The notes beneath the pieces were generated by a model. It saw only the letters and a program-made list of their open reading frames with translations, searched no databases and was not told the DNA's origin. A DNA stretch of 64,000 bases from Triticum aestivum (Eukaryota > Streptophyta > Magnoliopsida > Poales > Poaceae). The stretch is from positions 189,313,597 to 189,377,596 of the forward strand of contig NC_057796.1 in assembly GCF_018294505.1 (NCBI RefSeq). Direction: 5' to 3'. This document shows, piece by piece, positions 1 to 10,110 of the stretch (position 1 is the stretch's first letter; every line of letters starts with the position of its first letter). The position numbers and the translations under genes are program-made.

Positions 1-344
1 CAAAAGGGGCGCCTAGGTGAGCTACGAGCAGCAGAAAGCACCAAGAGAACACCTCGGTAGCTGCCCAAGGGTGGGCCGGTGATGAGGGTGCCGGGAAAGG
101 AGCTGGAAGACGAGGCGGCAGGTCACCAAACACGCGATGAAGGCGTCAGTGTCCGCGTACTCCGAGTTGACGGCCTTGCCGCCCGCCCTCTTCCTCGTCT
201 GCAGCCTCCCGACGCCAGCCGCCCAAGGAGACGGCCCCGAGAAGTTCAAGGAGCTGGCCCTCCTCCGGCAAAACTCCGCCGAAGGAGCGGCCAGGTGCAG
301 ATGCTGCTGCTGCCGCACCTGCCCAAGTGCGGGGCATCTGACGC

Positions 345-996
345 CTAGTCGGACTCGTCCCCGTCATCTGCCCCGCTGTCCTCCTCGTCACTTTTGCTCC
401 AGGAAGAGCTTCCATCGTCGGAGTCTCCGTCGGAGGAGCTCTCCACGCAGCACTTCAGGCGAGTTCCAAGATCTCCGAAGACCTTGACGGAGAGCAGGCC
501 GTCCTCCATTAATTTCAAGTAGAGGACGAGCCCCGCCGTCAGGCTGTGGATGCGAGCGAACGTCTTCCATCCACAGCGGAGGTACATGATCCGAGGAGCC
601 GGGAAGTCGATGTCGACCCGCGTGCCCCCATTCCCACAGCCCCTCATGTCCAACCTGAGGGTCTGGGACGGGTCGCGCTCCATCTCCCGAGCAAACGGGG
701 CGGGAAGACGAAGACGGCGACACGGAGGCCGGCGCAGCCTAATGAAGAACTCGCGGGGCTGGTCTCCAACGTGGCCCTCCGTCGAGAAAGGCATCATTGG
801 CCGGGGCGAGGCCGGCGTGCCGCCCCGTCCTCCTTTTCCCCGAGCACCACGACCTTTGCCACGGCCTTGCCCACGGCCTCGCCCCCCTTCCCCTCGCGGC
901 CGGCTCCACCACCGCGAGCTCAGGAGGAGGAGGGACGCGTTGTCGAGCGGCGACCCTCGCCGCCATCGTCGAGGGACTGGGGTTCCCCTTCTCCAT
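345..996 (-). pseudogene. B3-like domain protein, antisense to the host gypsy element, frameshifted
   Basis: From an ATG at 996-994 the first frame gives a start followed by a basic, Gly/Arg-rich stretch. Near 860-900 the frame must change to reach the conserved part, so one indel breaks the gene. The second frame (ending at the stop 345-347) runs through GRGQGRGKGRG-type repeats, then a region with B3-like features: FIRLRRP, LRLPAPFA, a YLRCGWKTFAR segment, YLKLMEDGLLSVKVFG and a CC pair, followed by a Ser/Asp/Glu-rich acidic tail. A B3 fold would imply DNA binding in the nucleus. A TATA-like box lies about 80 bp upstream. The gene faces inward from the 3' LTR, opposite to the element. The B3 call rests on pattern recognition; a profile search would decide. 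Confidence 0.55.
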
Positions 997-1073
997 GGCG
1001 GATGAGAGGAAGAAGCAGAAGCAGGAGGAGATAGAAGATAGAAGAGTGTGGGATGCCATCCCCCCTTCCCTCT

Positions 1074-1084
1074 CCTTATAAAGG
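1074..1084 (-). promoter_or_regulatory. TATA-like box of the antisense B3-like gene
   Basis: On the minus strand the sequence reads CCTTTATAAGG, about 80 bp upstream of the ATG at 996. The position suits a plant core promoter and suggests the antisense ORF had its own start site rather than using the LTR. Confidence 0.45.
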
Positions 1085-1784
1085 GGCGGGGTCGAGGCTC
1101 GGCCGCCCCGCTCGGCCAATCCAGCCACCGGAGGCGCAGGGAATCGAGACCGACCCGCTGCCCCAACCAGCGACGGCCCGGTTTCCCGCCTCCACCGCTT
1201 GCCACCCCCAGCGCATGGAGGATGCGTGGCGAACGTGCAGAACCGAGGGTATGGGTGAAGCGACCTCTCCCCACCCCATGATTGTGGGGTGTGGACGCCT
1301 TGAAGACCGCAACCCGGCCCCACTCAGTGAATGGGCCGCGCCTTTACGCCTCTCCCTCTTCATGGGGAAGGCGCGAGTCGCCCCTATATCACGATATGAC
1401 GCATGCATGCGGGAATCGCCCCACGCATGACCCCCACGTTACACACGACCCTCCACGTAGCGCATTCAACGCGGGTCGTGGAGAAGCGCAGCGGACGAGA
1501 GTTACTGCGGTAAAACTCCGCCCCACCTGCCCGCGCACTGTTCTGGGCCTGGCCTAACAACGTGTCACGCTTATGTGTGGCCCAGGCCCGGGGGCTCCTG
1601 TCGGTGTACAAAAGTAGGGGCTCTCCTTTCGACCCCTTTACTTGTGCACGGGCAGTCAGAGCCGCGCGCCACGGCCACACGTAGAAGGGAAAAGGAGGGA
1701 ACCCGGAGAGAAGCCGAAGCACGAGACAAACAAGGCAATGCCAAGGCCAAAAACACAAAGAGGCAGAGAGGCGAAGTAGGTTCC

Positions 1785-2135
1785 CCCGGCAAGACCCTTG
1801 CTGGGGGCAGCCTCAGCGGCCCCGGCAAGACCCTTGCTGGGGCGGCTCGTCCTCACCAACGGAGTGAGCCACCCTTGAGCCCACGGGTTCCAACCCAAAC
1901 ACCATCGACCACGTTGGAACTAGGGCTCGGGAGGCACCTCCGTGGTAGCATGCAGATCTTTGTGAAGACAAGGAATATTCAAGATCAGATGAGAACCAGA
2001 AGACGGCGACTCTCGGCAGGATCCTTGCCTAGGAGATCCACAAGACCCCCGGCAAGATCCTTGTCGGGGACGACACCGCTCCACGGCAAGACCCTTGCCA
2101 GGCCACCCGGCAAGGCCCTCACCGAGGACGCCAGC
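1785..2135 (+). repeat. Cluster of short palindrome-like CGGCAAG...CTTGC motifs in the LTR
   Basis: At least six copies of cggcaagacccttgc or close variants occur, among them about 1787, 1823, 2053, 2083 and 2108. Each is self-complementary around its centre (GGCAAG/CTTGCC), so it could fold as a small hairpin. No gene is supported here. Confidence 0.6.
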
Positions 2136-2261
2136 AGGGCCACTGATAGGCCCGCACCAGCCAAGTCTCCACCGCCGTTCTCATGCAGCTGCCAGCCCAA
2201 CCAATTGGGCAGGCACCTGCGTGGCAACATGCAGCTTCCAGGCCAACTCAGCGAGCGCCTG

Positions 2262-3450
2262 TGTCGGAGTAAATGGCCACGGGTAGCCTAACCGACTACC
2301 CCTGGTTCTTCAAAAAGTTACCAGGCCATTTGAGCCTTCAAGCATTCAAAGCATTGGGCCGCCTTCCCTAGGAGCCGACTCTCAGAAGGCGACCCAGCCT
2401 CAGAAACCTCCCCCAAGATAACTACGAGATGGCCGACTCCAGGAAGCCGACCATGGAGAATGCCGACTCCCAAGAGCCGGCCACGAAGAGCGCCGACTCC
2501 AGGAAGCCGGCCAAGACCGCACCCACCAAAGGTACGCCCACATAACGGTGACAAGACGGGACGTGGCTACAGTGCGGCCCACTACCCCCGAATCCCGAGG
2601 CAGGCATGGCCACAGGACGACCGTACGGGTCAGCCATCTCCCGTCAGGCTCGACACTGTAGCCATGCAAGTCTCAACGTCACCCACGACAGACGCCAGTA
2701 TGGCCCGCGGGCGGCGGGCCCCTTTAGCCAGAGAGAGGCACGAAGGCGGCCCGGCCTCCCCCAGTCGGCCCGGGGCGTAGCCGGCCCCTAGAAGCCGGCT
2801 ACCCCCCTCCCTCGGAACATGCGCCACATTAAGGAGACAAGACGAGGTAAGGCTACAGTGAGAGCCCTCGAGGCGGCACACTGTAGCCACGCTTACCTCG
2901 ACAAAGCCCTCGTCATCAGGGGCGAGGCTACAGTAAACAGCCACCGACAAGACCCCCAGGCGGTGGGGCCGGCCTGTCGACCAAGAGGCCGGCAGCCGGC
3001 GGGACCCACCAGTTGGCAGGCCCCAATGGCCGGCGGAGAAGCCGGCGAGCACAGACACTGACGACTGGGACCCGCGCCCAGCCGGATTACAATTGTACCC
3101 CCGAGGGGTAGGCCTATATAAACCCCCCGGGGCACCCATGCAAAGGGTTGGCTTCTTAGAGTTACACACACACCATATAGAGAGGGAAGCGAGAGCTAGA
3201 CTTTCTCTTCTTCTCCCTTGAACCCCATAGCTCAAGGAGTACTTGTAGCTACTCTTTCTGATCTAGTGATCATGCGGAAACCCCGCAGAGCAGGACTAGG
3301 GGTGTTATCTCCACGGAGAGCCCCGAACCTGGGTAAGATTCGCCGGCGAGCATGTCTTCGCCTCATCCTGTTTCCAGGCACCGGCGACGTCTTACTGGCT
3401 CCCACAATGATAAGCCACCCGTTGGCATATGTCGCACCTACCACCCGACA
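2262..3450 (+). mobile_element. Solo LTR of a gypsy-type retrotransposon, nested in the older LTR
   Basis: The unit begins TGTCGGAG and ends ACCCGACA (1189 bp). It is flanked by an exact 5-bp target duplication GCCTG (2257-2261 and 3451-3455). Removing the unit and one duplication restores a continuous outer LTR. A plus-strand TATA box (tatataaa, 3115-3122) is followed by a leader-like stretch. There is no internal region or second LTR, so it most likely arose by LTR-LTR recombination. Confidence 0.88.
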
Positions 3451-3987
3451 GCCTGCGTGGCGACATGCAGATATTCGTGAAGGCTCCAGCACCGCGCCAC
3501 GTCAGCTGCCTGCCTTCCTACATGGCGCCACCTGCATCGTTGGCCAAGGCGCGTGTCGAAGCGAGGAGGAGCGGCGACGGACGGGACGGGCCTCGTTCCC
3601 ATCCCCAATAAAGCAAGGGGACACCTAAGTGATGCATTAAATGCATCTTGTCGTGTAATATGAGCGATAAGCTCACAGCACTGCAGGCCTTTCCACCTCC
3701 TGTGTGCCACTGTGGCAGCTCCTTTCTACTATAAAAGGAGGCCCACGGCATACTGGAGAGGGATTCAGCTCTTTGAAACCACGCATCCACCATAGCTAGT
3801 TCGAGAGCCTAAGAACTCTCTAAAATATAGCCGTCAAAGCAGGACTAGGGTATTACGCATCCTCACGGCCCGAACCTGGGTAAATGAACCTTGTGTTGAC
3901 TGCTAATCCTGCTCCTCTCACAACCCTGCGCCCCGACAACCGTAGTAGGGATTCTTGTGATCCCATAGGTGTCGTTTCCCACCGACA

Positions 3988-4294
3988 TGAGGAAACCAGG
4001 AGGAAGCAAAAAAATTATAGTTGTATATAATAAGGAGGCACTTGCGTACGTGCGGCTATGGCCCTGGTGGGTCCCCACTGTCATCCTCTCCAAGTAAACT
4101 CATCTCCTCATTCCTCATGTCCGTTGACCATGTTGACAACGCGAGATGGCGGCGCCACAACGAGTGCAACAACTCGAAGGACGACGAAGAGGGCCTCGCG
4201 GGTCCTATGGATGGTCTGATACAGCGTCAGATGCTCATTCGGGAAGCCAGGATCATAGGGCCACATGTCCATGACGGCATTGTCATTCGCTTGT
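3988..4294. other. Spacer between the LTR and the first pseudogene
   Basis: About 300 bp with no supported intact gene. A minus-strand reading of 4110-4294 keeps a protein-like character (for example THREALFVVL-like residues), so this may be a further decayed part of the neighbouring minus-strand pseudogene. Confidence 0.35.
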
Positions 4295-4666
4295 TCACCA
4301 GTGCTCCTTGAGGAGACGGAGATTGCAGCACAGGTCCTCCTGCGCTGGGAGCTCTTCCGCCATTAGGGCGTTGAAGTGCGGCCGCACCTTCTCTATGGTG
4401 AACACGTCATGAACCGGCTTGGATAGTGGCGCCGGCTCCTAGTCGGAAGCTATGTCCATCGTCTGATTGTCGTCGCTCAGCTCGGCGAGCTTGCTGGCGA
4501 GCCAGCATGTCTGGCTGCTGGACCGATCCGCTGCCAAGCACGAGTCTGACTGCCCTGGCCCGCCCAGACCGCCTCCCTCGCCCGTGCTCGCTTTCCGTCC
4601 GAAGCGGTCAGCGCCGCCTGCCCCGCTTCCTGGTGCAGGCGATTGCTCCGGCTTCAAACGACACAA
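4295..4666 (-). pseudogene. Unknown protein, pseudogene with an internal stop
   Basis: One minus-strand frame runs from about 4666 to a TGA at 4295-4297, interrupted by a TAG at 4439-4441. After the TAG it continues in frame with KPVHDVFTIEKVRPHFNAL and LRLLKEHW, which reads like real protein, so the TAG is probably a mutation. I do not recognise the family. It lies head to head with the plus-strand pseudogene at 4842, with about 175 bp between, so the two may once have shared a promoter region. Orientation and reading frame are clear; function is unknown. Confidence 0.4.
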
Positions 4667-4761
4667 GTGCCGCGTCCGTCTGCCGCAAACATTAATGATA
4701 CACGGTTGCCGAGGCGCCTACTCCGGCGCCACACGTCCGTCCCTCCACTGCCCACCATTGC

Positions 4762-4769
4762 TATATAAA
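4762..4769 (+). promoter_or_regulatory. TATA box of the 4842 pseudogene
   Basis: TATATAAA lies 80 bp upstream of an ATG in a good context (caccATGG), with a pyrimidine-rich leader between. This is the expected layout of a plant core promoter. Confidence 0.6.
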
Positions 4770-4841
4770 CTGCTGCGTCGGCCATAACCGCACTCATCCG
4801 CCTCTGTTCCCTTTCTCCTGTCCACACCAGTACTGCCCACC

Positions 4842-5805
4842 ATGGCTTCCTCGCACTCCAGTGCTCTTTAGGACGGGCGGACGACAGACCACAAGGAGAT
4901 GGCAACCATTGCTGCCGACTGGCTGGCCGGCAGGCAGCTGGAGGATGACGACGTCCCAATGGAGAACATGGTAGTCGACGATCCGACGCCAACCCCCTCC
5001 TCCGCGCCATCCTCGTCGGTGCATTGCACCATGACCATCGGTGAGGCCCGTGCCCAATACATGGAAACGGTGAGGTAGAAGCGTCAGGAGCAGTTCCGGG
5101 AGGCGCAGGCCGACGCCGCCTACAACCACCATCTCCTCCAGGAGCACTTGCAGGCAGAGGAGAGATCGCCACGGAGTGGGCGGAGCAGGAGGCGCTGCTC
5201 GACTCATACCGCTCCGCCCGCGAGGGCCACCTCGAGCGCTGGCGGTACCGCATGCAGGTGACGGAGGCTGCGGCCGCCTACAAAGAGGGCGATGAAGCAG
5301 GCGAGGCGCTGTTTGGCGAGACCGATGATGAGGCAGAGGACAATGCCGGCTCCGACGAGTCCCCGCTCCGCTGGCGTCGACGAGGCCCTGCTCCGGCGAG
5401 GCACCGCGGCGCCAACAATGAGTCAGAGGACACCGCCGGCTCCGTCGATGCCCCGCCCCGCTGGCACCGAGGCGGACGACCTCGCCGGCTTCGGTGAGGC
5501 CCTACTCTGCCGAGGCCCCTCCCGCCAACAACGAGGCAGAGGACATCGCCGGCTCAGCCGAGGCCCCACCCTGCTCCGCCAAGGCGCCGCCCCGGCGGCA
5601 ACGAGGGGACGATTTCCCCCACTCCGCCAAGGCGCCGCCCCGGCGGCAACGAGATAGAGGACATCGCCGGCTCCGTCGAGGCCCCGCCCCACTGCCAACA
5701 AGGCCGCGCCACACAGAAAATGAGGAAGAGTACAACACGGTAGGTCGCCGCCGCTCGGGTCCAAGTAAGGCCATCGCTGCTACCCTCCAGTTGAAGCAAA
5801 GCTAG
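4842..5805 (+). pseudogene. Acidic coiled-coil-type protein with C-terminal repeats, multiply broken
   Basis: Translation from ATG 4842 meets TAG at 4869-4871 after nine codons, but the same frame then reads a plausible protein (WLAGRQLEDDDVPMENMVV, then a TIGEARAQYMET segment) until a second in-frame TAG at 5076-5078. A frameshift near 5165 moves the conserved reading to a frame with ATEWAEQEALLDSYRSAREG and RYRMQVTEAAAAYKEGDEA. Downstream the protein holds degenerate repeats of the type NNExEDxAGSxEAPP (DNA copies near 5330, 5418, 5528 and 5648), ending around 5805 after another frame change. It looks like a helical, charged plant protein of unknown function. The stops and shifts make it a pseudogene. 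Confidence 0.5.
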
Positions 5806-6221
5806 GCGGACTGACCATTGACGGCCGATTAGCTTCTTGGCGGCGACGTGGAGTCGGAGAGCTATGTTGGAGAAGGATGCTGCTTCAGTTACTTAACTGC
5901 TGGTGCAGCTGGGTCACTAACACGTGGGCCCAACAGGAATCTGGGCCACATGTCAGTTATGCAACTTCACCTGTAGTTAAGTCACTGAAGCTCAGTCCGC
6001 TGGAGAAGAAGCTTCTGTTCGGCTGAGCGCACCCCTTTTTAGTTGAAGAATGTATGAAATGTAATGAAATCCGACATGTTTATATGAAATTCAGCCGTGT
6101 ATGAATGAGTTTAGTTCGATTAGTTCGAATTCGTGTATCACTGGCATTGGATGAACATGCAAAACAATACGTACTAGCATTATTCCCAGGGTGATCACCT
6201 CATTTGCAGCAGTTTCACATG
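5806..6221. other. Gene-free stretch
   Basis: No coding signal is seen. It may include the 3' flank of the preceding pseudogene. It contains the phrase gttaagtcactgaagctcag and simple AT-rich DNA leading to the MITE. Confidence 0.4.
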
Positions 6222-6223
6222 TA

Positions 6224-6379
6224 CTCCCTCCGTCCTTTTTAGTCTGCATACAAGTTTTGTCTGTAGTCGAAGTATCTCTACTTTGACCAATCTTATAGAA
6301 AAAAGTATGAACATTCACAATGTAAAATCAACAGACTTGAAAGAAATCTAATATGCGAAGTAAAAAGGAACAGAGGGAG
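6224..6379. mobile_element. Stowaway-type MITE
   Basis: The 156-bp unit starts ctccctccgtcc and ends gaacagagggag, giving imperfect terminal inverted repeats. It is flanked by TA on both sides (6222-6223 and 6380-6381), as expected for Tc1/Mariner-derived Stowaway elements. It has no coding capacity. Confidence 0.85.
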
Positions 6380-6537
6380 TACAAAGAGTTTGAACAGCTT
6401 TTTAGCGTTCCTGTACATTGCAATCAAACATTCAAAACAATCGAAGATTATGCATCTCAGCGATTCACATGTCAAAGCCAATATTTACTTCACAACTAAA
6501 GAATAAAGAAAAATTGATCGATGCTGCTGATAGCAAA

Positions 6538-6715
6538 GGGTGTCCCAATCGAAAATATCAAATGCATGTCTTCTTGCTAACATCAATGACCAAAATTTGA
6601 CAAGGTTGTCCCATTCCAAAATGTCAAATGCGTGTTGTTTTGCATACATCAATGAGAAAACTTTGACAAGGTTTTCCCATTCCAAAATATCAAATGCCTA
6701 TGATTGTGGAATGGG
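6538..6715. repeat. 66-bp tandem repeat, about 2.7 copies
   Basis: Copies begin near 6538, 6604 and 6670 (spacing 66 bp), each starting ggttgtcccattccaaaa or similar. The period is a multiple of three, and the minus strand is open across it, giving a 22-residue peptide repeat (for example LVKVFSLMYAKQHAFDILE). Confidence 0.75.
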
Positions 6716-7070
6716 CAGGGTTTGCCATCAGTTCGGACATTAACATGGCACCTCGTGCTAAATAAACCAGCTGTTCTTTTTGTGCAGTTCCACCAAAATC
6801 AACCAAATTCGCGCGTAGCTTGTATGATTTCGCCTTTATATGTTGCAACGCCTTGAACATATCGGCACCTCCTTTCTTGTGGTGGAAATGGATGATTCGA
6901 TGTATTCATGAACATTTTATGCGGTTCCCATTGAAATCAAGCTGAGCACCCCTGTTTGCACAAATACAAAAAAAGTGATTAGTATAAAGCAAACTGTACT
7001 ACGAATTGACAGTCTAAACAGGCACCTACATGGTCCATGTAGAGCACACTTCTAATAAAATGGAACTCAC

Positions 7071-7291
7071 CGGAATGAATCCTAGAACAACATTGTACTT
7101 GCGCATCACAGCAAAAAAGATGGAGATCCGTCAGTCCTTCTGAGCTGAAGTTAGTTTGGTCTTGTGGGGAGTAATGTAACCATCCTTCAACTGCTCCTTT
7201 TGATGAGAGGATAGATAGGGCTTCTTCATCCTGGCATAATCGGAACTAGTCATGTCACGTACTCCATATTCTTGTTCAGAGGAGGATGATC
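7071..7291 (-). pseudogene. Best-preserved exon of the B3/REM-type gene
   Basis: An acceptor TTTGCACAACAG precedes the exon and a donor GTGAGT follows. The peptide contains KKPYLSSHQKEQL, then TPHKTKLTSAQKD, a TGA stop (7131-7133), then ISIFFAVMRKYNV and LGFIP. The SSAQK-type linker followed by an I-x-IFxAVMRKxNV strand is a recurring feature of plant REM B3 proteins. The segment expected between the linker and the B3 strand is shortened at the stop, so a small deletion plus a nonsense change is likely. Confidence 0.6.
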
Positions 7292-8621
7292 CTGTTGTGC
7301 AAAGACAAGAGGACAACTAAATGCTAGCATCCCTGTTTGCTTGCAAAAAAAGGAAAGGAAATATTTAAAACAGCACAGATGAAGCACTTCTCAAGGACAA
7401 TACCACTTTCTCATGGCAGTACCTAAACAGTAGCACAACACCAATAGAGATGACAAAGCTCAATCATATGGATGAAATCCGTGGGCGAGTACCAACCTTT
7501 GTCACGAGGTTTATTGTGTAGAGCATACAGATCAAGCACTACTCCGTAACCATCTGTTGTTATCTATTGTGGTTGCCATGCTTACTATATACTCCTCGAT
7601 TAGTTTAATGTTTCCAACATCTTCTTGTGCAGTTCCACTAAAATATATGGTATCTTCAAAGAAGATCCATGTTTGCACAAGTAGAGATAATTACATATTA
7701 CATTAAGAGTGGCATAAAATCAGTGGAAAAACAATTGCTTGTTCCAGCCATAGCAATAAATTAAGATGCAAAACTATATAATTACTTGTGTCATCACAGT
7801 TCCAGTGCTTCACTACAGCACCGGTAGTTGATTTTTGTTTTTCTTCCGCTTGTTCTTCCCCTTCATCACTTGGTTCAATAACAAACAAGCTTCGCCTTCA
7901 ATGTGAGATTTGGCATGTCAATGAGGGAGCACAAGTATAGCACTAAACAACGACATTAATTTTCTGATGAAAGTGGCAAAATACAAGCCAACAGTTGTGA
8001 AATATCCTTATCTTACCTCAATGGGATATTACGGTGCACATACAGATTGGAAGTCTCGTCTCGATTTGTGCAGTTCACTAAAATCAAGCAACATTACCGT
8101 ACAAGTAGCACAACATATGAAAGCACACTGCACAATCATGTGAAAGAAGGATAGTACTGACCTCTCATGACGCGGAATTCAAACAACTCACAAGAAGATC
8201 TGAACCAAATTTGCCAACACGGATAGGAAGTAAGATCTCCTCTTGTGCAGTTCCACTAATATCAAGCAATCAAGCAACGTTGCGGTGTGACATTTTGGTT
8301 GAACTGCACAAAACACTCTTAAAACAAAAGTGTTTTGTGCAGTGCAACAAAAGGTCACAATAGCAACAAGGTGAAATAGATAACCCTGTTTACACAGAGG
8401 TGCAAAGGAAACAACTAGTGGTCAATAATGGTGGATGACACAGAAGCCAATAAAAAGAAGCATCTAACTTATCTAAATGGGAAAGAAAGCAAGACAGTAG
8501 CATTTCTCAAACGGTGGCATTGATTCATATTAACAAAGAGATTATATTACCAATAAAATTTGTTAAACATGTAATTTGCTTTTAATTGTGGCATTGCATC
8601 AATTTTCCAGCGGCATTATTA

Positions 8622-8965
8622 GAGGGTGTTTGTTTACAGGGACTTTTTGGTGTAGGGACTAAAAAAAGCCCTTTCAGTCCCATCTAAACCAAACATGAGG
8701 GACTTTTAGGGACTAACAGTGGGCATTTGGGACTGAAGAAAGAAGACCCCGAGGGAGAGTCTTTTTGGGACTTTTTCCAACAGTTGCCCCTGCCCCGCAT
8801 TGCAGCTTATCTCTATTAGTTCATTACTAGGGGCAACATGGTCTTTTAGCATGTCATTTAATAACCACTAGTGCATGTTTAGTCCCTGGAACCAAGCAGG
8901 TAGGGACTAGGGACTTTTTAGTTGGGAATAAAAAAAGTCCTAGGACTTTTTAATCAAATAGGGCC
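8622..8965. mobile_element. Tourist/Harbinger-type MITE
   Basis: A 344-bp unit begins gagggtgtttgtttacaggg and ends aatcaaatagggcc, with imperfect inverted ends, flanked by TTA on both sides (8619-8621 and 8966-8968). Internal motifs such as agggactttttagt recur in both orientations, typical of foldback MITEs of this group. It sits in an intron position of the B3-type pseudogene. Confidence 0.75.
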
Positions 8966-9259
8966 TTAGATTAACAACAGCTAAAGAGTTGCACGGGACA
9001 GTGGACGCACCAGCACCATGTGCATCTACCGATGTATGAAGGGGTGATGCAGTCTGTTGCAACAAAGAACAAACAACCAAGGAGCATATTTGTGTAGGTC
9101 CCAGTTTTGTTATCTTTAGACACCTTCCCCTATGTGAACGGACTCTACAACCTTGTCCCCCAAAGCAAAAATATCAGTTCGTTACAGATGTGTGTACTGC
9201 GTTTTTCATTGTTTTCCCTTTTTGACCAACGTAGGTGCTGGATAGCCAGTCTGTACTAG
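8966..9259. other. Intron-like spacer of the B3-type pseudogene
   Basis: No ORF or element is recognised here. It connects the MITE to the 65-bp tandem repeat. Confidence 0.3.
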
Positions 9260-9425
9260 TACTTTCCCCCCTTCCTTTCCCGTTTGAACCACGTCCTAGA
9301 TTCATGCTATACAACTTTCCCCACTACTTTCCCCCATTCCTTTCCTCTTTGAATCACGTCCTAGATTCTTGCTATACAACTTTCCCCACTACTTTCCTGT
9401 TTGACCCAACACCTAGATTCGAGTG
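9260..9425. repeat. 65-bp tandem repeat, about 2.5 copies
   Basis: The phrase tactttccccc or tactttcctg recurs at 9260, 9325 and 9390. Each copy carries cacgtcctagattcwtgctatacaa or a shortened form. The repeat is pyrimidine-rich on the plus strand and lies in the presumed first intron. Confidence 0.75.
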
Positions 9426-9779
9426 CAGAAGTGAAAAAAGCCCACATGCAGCTAGAGCAATGCATGTGGAATAAGTAAATTATACCTTAAGGTTCTTGGG
9501 GTGTGGTTCAGTGGGCGATCGGAGGCTGTTCTGCGCACACTATGTACGGCGACGAGGAAGAAGGGGTCGGAGGCCCTCCCGCGCCGCCGCTGGGTGAAAG
9601 AGAACAGGTGCGCCGGTAGTGGATTCCCTCCCTCGCCGACGGCGACAGCGTTAAGCCTCCTTCCCTTGCCATCGGACGGATCCTGCCGGCACTTTGACCG
9701 GCAGTGAGGGGAGAGAGAGAGGCCAACAAAGTCTTGTTTGATGAGAGAGTGTGAAGAGAGCAACTACAAGCGCCGAGTC

Positions 9780-9800
9780 TCCAGCGTGTATATATATAAT
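9780..9800 (-). promoter_or_regulatory. TATA-like region of the B3-type gene
   Basis: On the minus strand an AT stretch (ATTATATATATACAC) lies just upstream of the leader exon that ends at about 9480. The paralogous copy has a similar position near 11960. Confidence 0.35.
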
Positions 9801-10023
9801 GGAGAGTGAGTGGAAGAGTGCAAACCCTAGAAAACAAGCGCCGAGGCTGCAACGTATATGTGATGAGGTGATTATACGGTCATTACGAGATTGTATAGCT
9901 CCGTATCCATCCATTTTGACCAGTAAAAGGATTCTCCTGGCACCGCCCCAGGTCACTTTCTCCCTCTGTCATGCGGGGCCTACCTATCATTGGGTGGAAG
10001 AAAGAACTCGAACAAAAACAAAA

Positions 10024-10110
10024 TTATGCTCAAGTGTGGTTATCGAACCCGAGACCTCAAGTTTGATGAGCGAATAGGCTAACCAGCTACACCAGCCTCA
10101 CGTTATGTTT
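10024..10110 (-). repeat. tRNA-derived SINE-like segment
   Basis: On the minus strand the order is GTGTAGCTGGTTAGCC (A-box-like), a spacer, then GGGTTCGATAACC (B-box-like). The cloverleaf is not complete and there is no proper acceptor pairing, so a functional tRNA is unlikely. A tRNA-related SINE or similar promoter remnant fits better. Confidence 0.4.

Larger units (their letters stand above)
1..3987 (+). mobile_element. Gypsy-type LTR retrotransposon, right part only (internal end plus 3' LTR)
   Basis: The LTR at 1599-3987 begins TGTCGGTG and ends CACCGACA, and its TATA box points to the plus strand. The bases just before it (about 1580-1598, cccaggcccgggggctcc) look like a polypurine tract, so this is read as the 3' LTR of a plus-strand element whose body runs off the left edge. 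The 5 bp after the LTR (3988-3992, tgagg) do not match the 5 bp before it (gctcc), which fits a 3' LTR rather than a solo LTR. No gag, protease, RT or integrase is visible in 1-1598. Membership of 1-1598 in the element is inferred from the PPT-like tract and from parallels with the elements at 13.2 and 53.2 kb. Confidence 0.65.
1599..3987 (+). repeat. 3' LTR (about 1195 bp) split by a nested solo LTR
   Basis: The terminal octamers TGTCGGTG and CACCGACA are perfect inverted repeats. Removing the nested element at 2262-3450 and one target duplication leaves about 1195 bp. A TATA box (tataaaag, 3730-3737) lies about 250 bp before the end. The block accccgaacctgggtaa recurs in similar form in both the outer and the nested LTR (about 3330 and 3875), which suggests related families. 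Three diverged copies of a motif like acctgcgtggcaacatgcag occur at about 1937, 2215 and 3453. Confidence 0.75.
6750..9765 (-). pseudogene. Degenerate multi-exon B3 (REM-type) gene
   Basis: A set of minus-strand exon-like segments with GT-AG borders can be read from right to left. The first is a leader exon ending in a donor near 9480 (CTTAAG then GTATAA). Then come a segment near 8262-8192 (SGTAQEEILLPIRVGKFGS, donor GTGAGT), a related frameshifted one near 8080-8035, a segment near 7890-7786 (FVIEPSDEGEEQAEEKQ, donor GTAATT), one near 7660-7610 (YFSGTAQEDVGNIKLIEEY, donor GTAAGC), and the B3-like exon 7291-7071. Segments near 6965 and 6810 follow. The whole is cut by stops and by a Tourist MITE. 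Proteins of this class bind DNA; this copy is probably dead. Exon joining is my reconstruction and is uncertain. Confidence 0.5.

Noticed and set aside
1599..3987. Solo LTR interpretation of the outer LTR
   Set aside because: Flanking 5-mers differ (gctcc and tgagg) and a polypurine-like tract precedes it, so a 3' LTR of a larger element fits better.
10024..10110. A tRNA gene on the minus strand
   Set aside because: A- and B-box-like motifs are present but the acceptor and anticodon stems do not pair convincingly, so a SINE or remnant is preferred.
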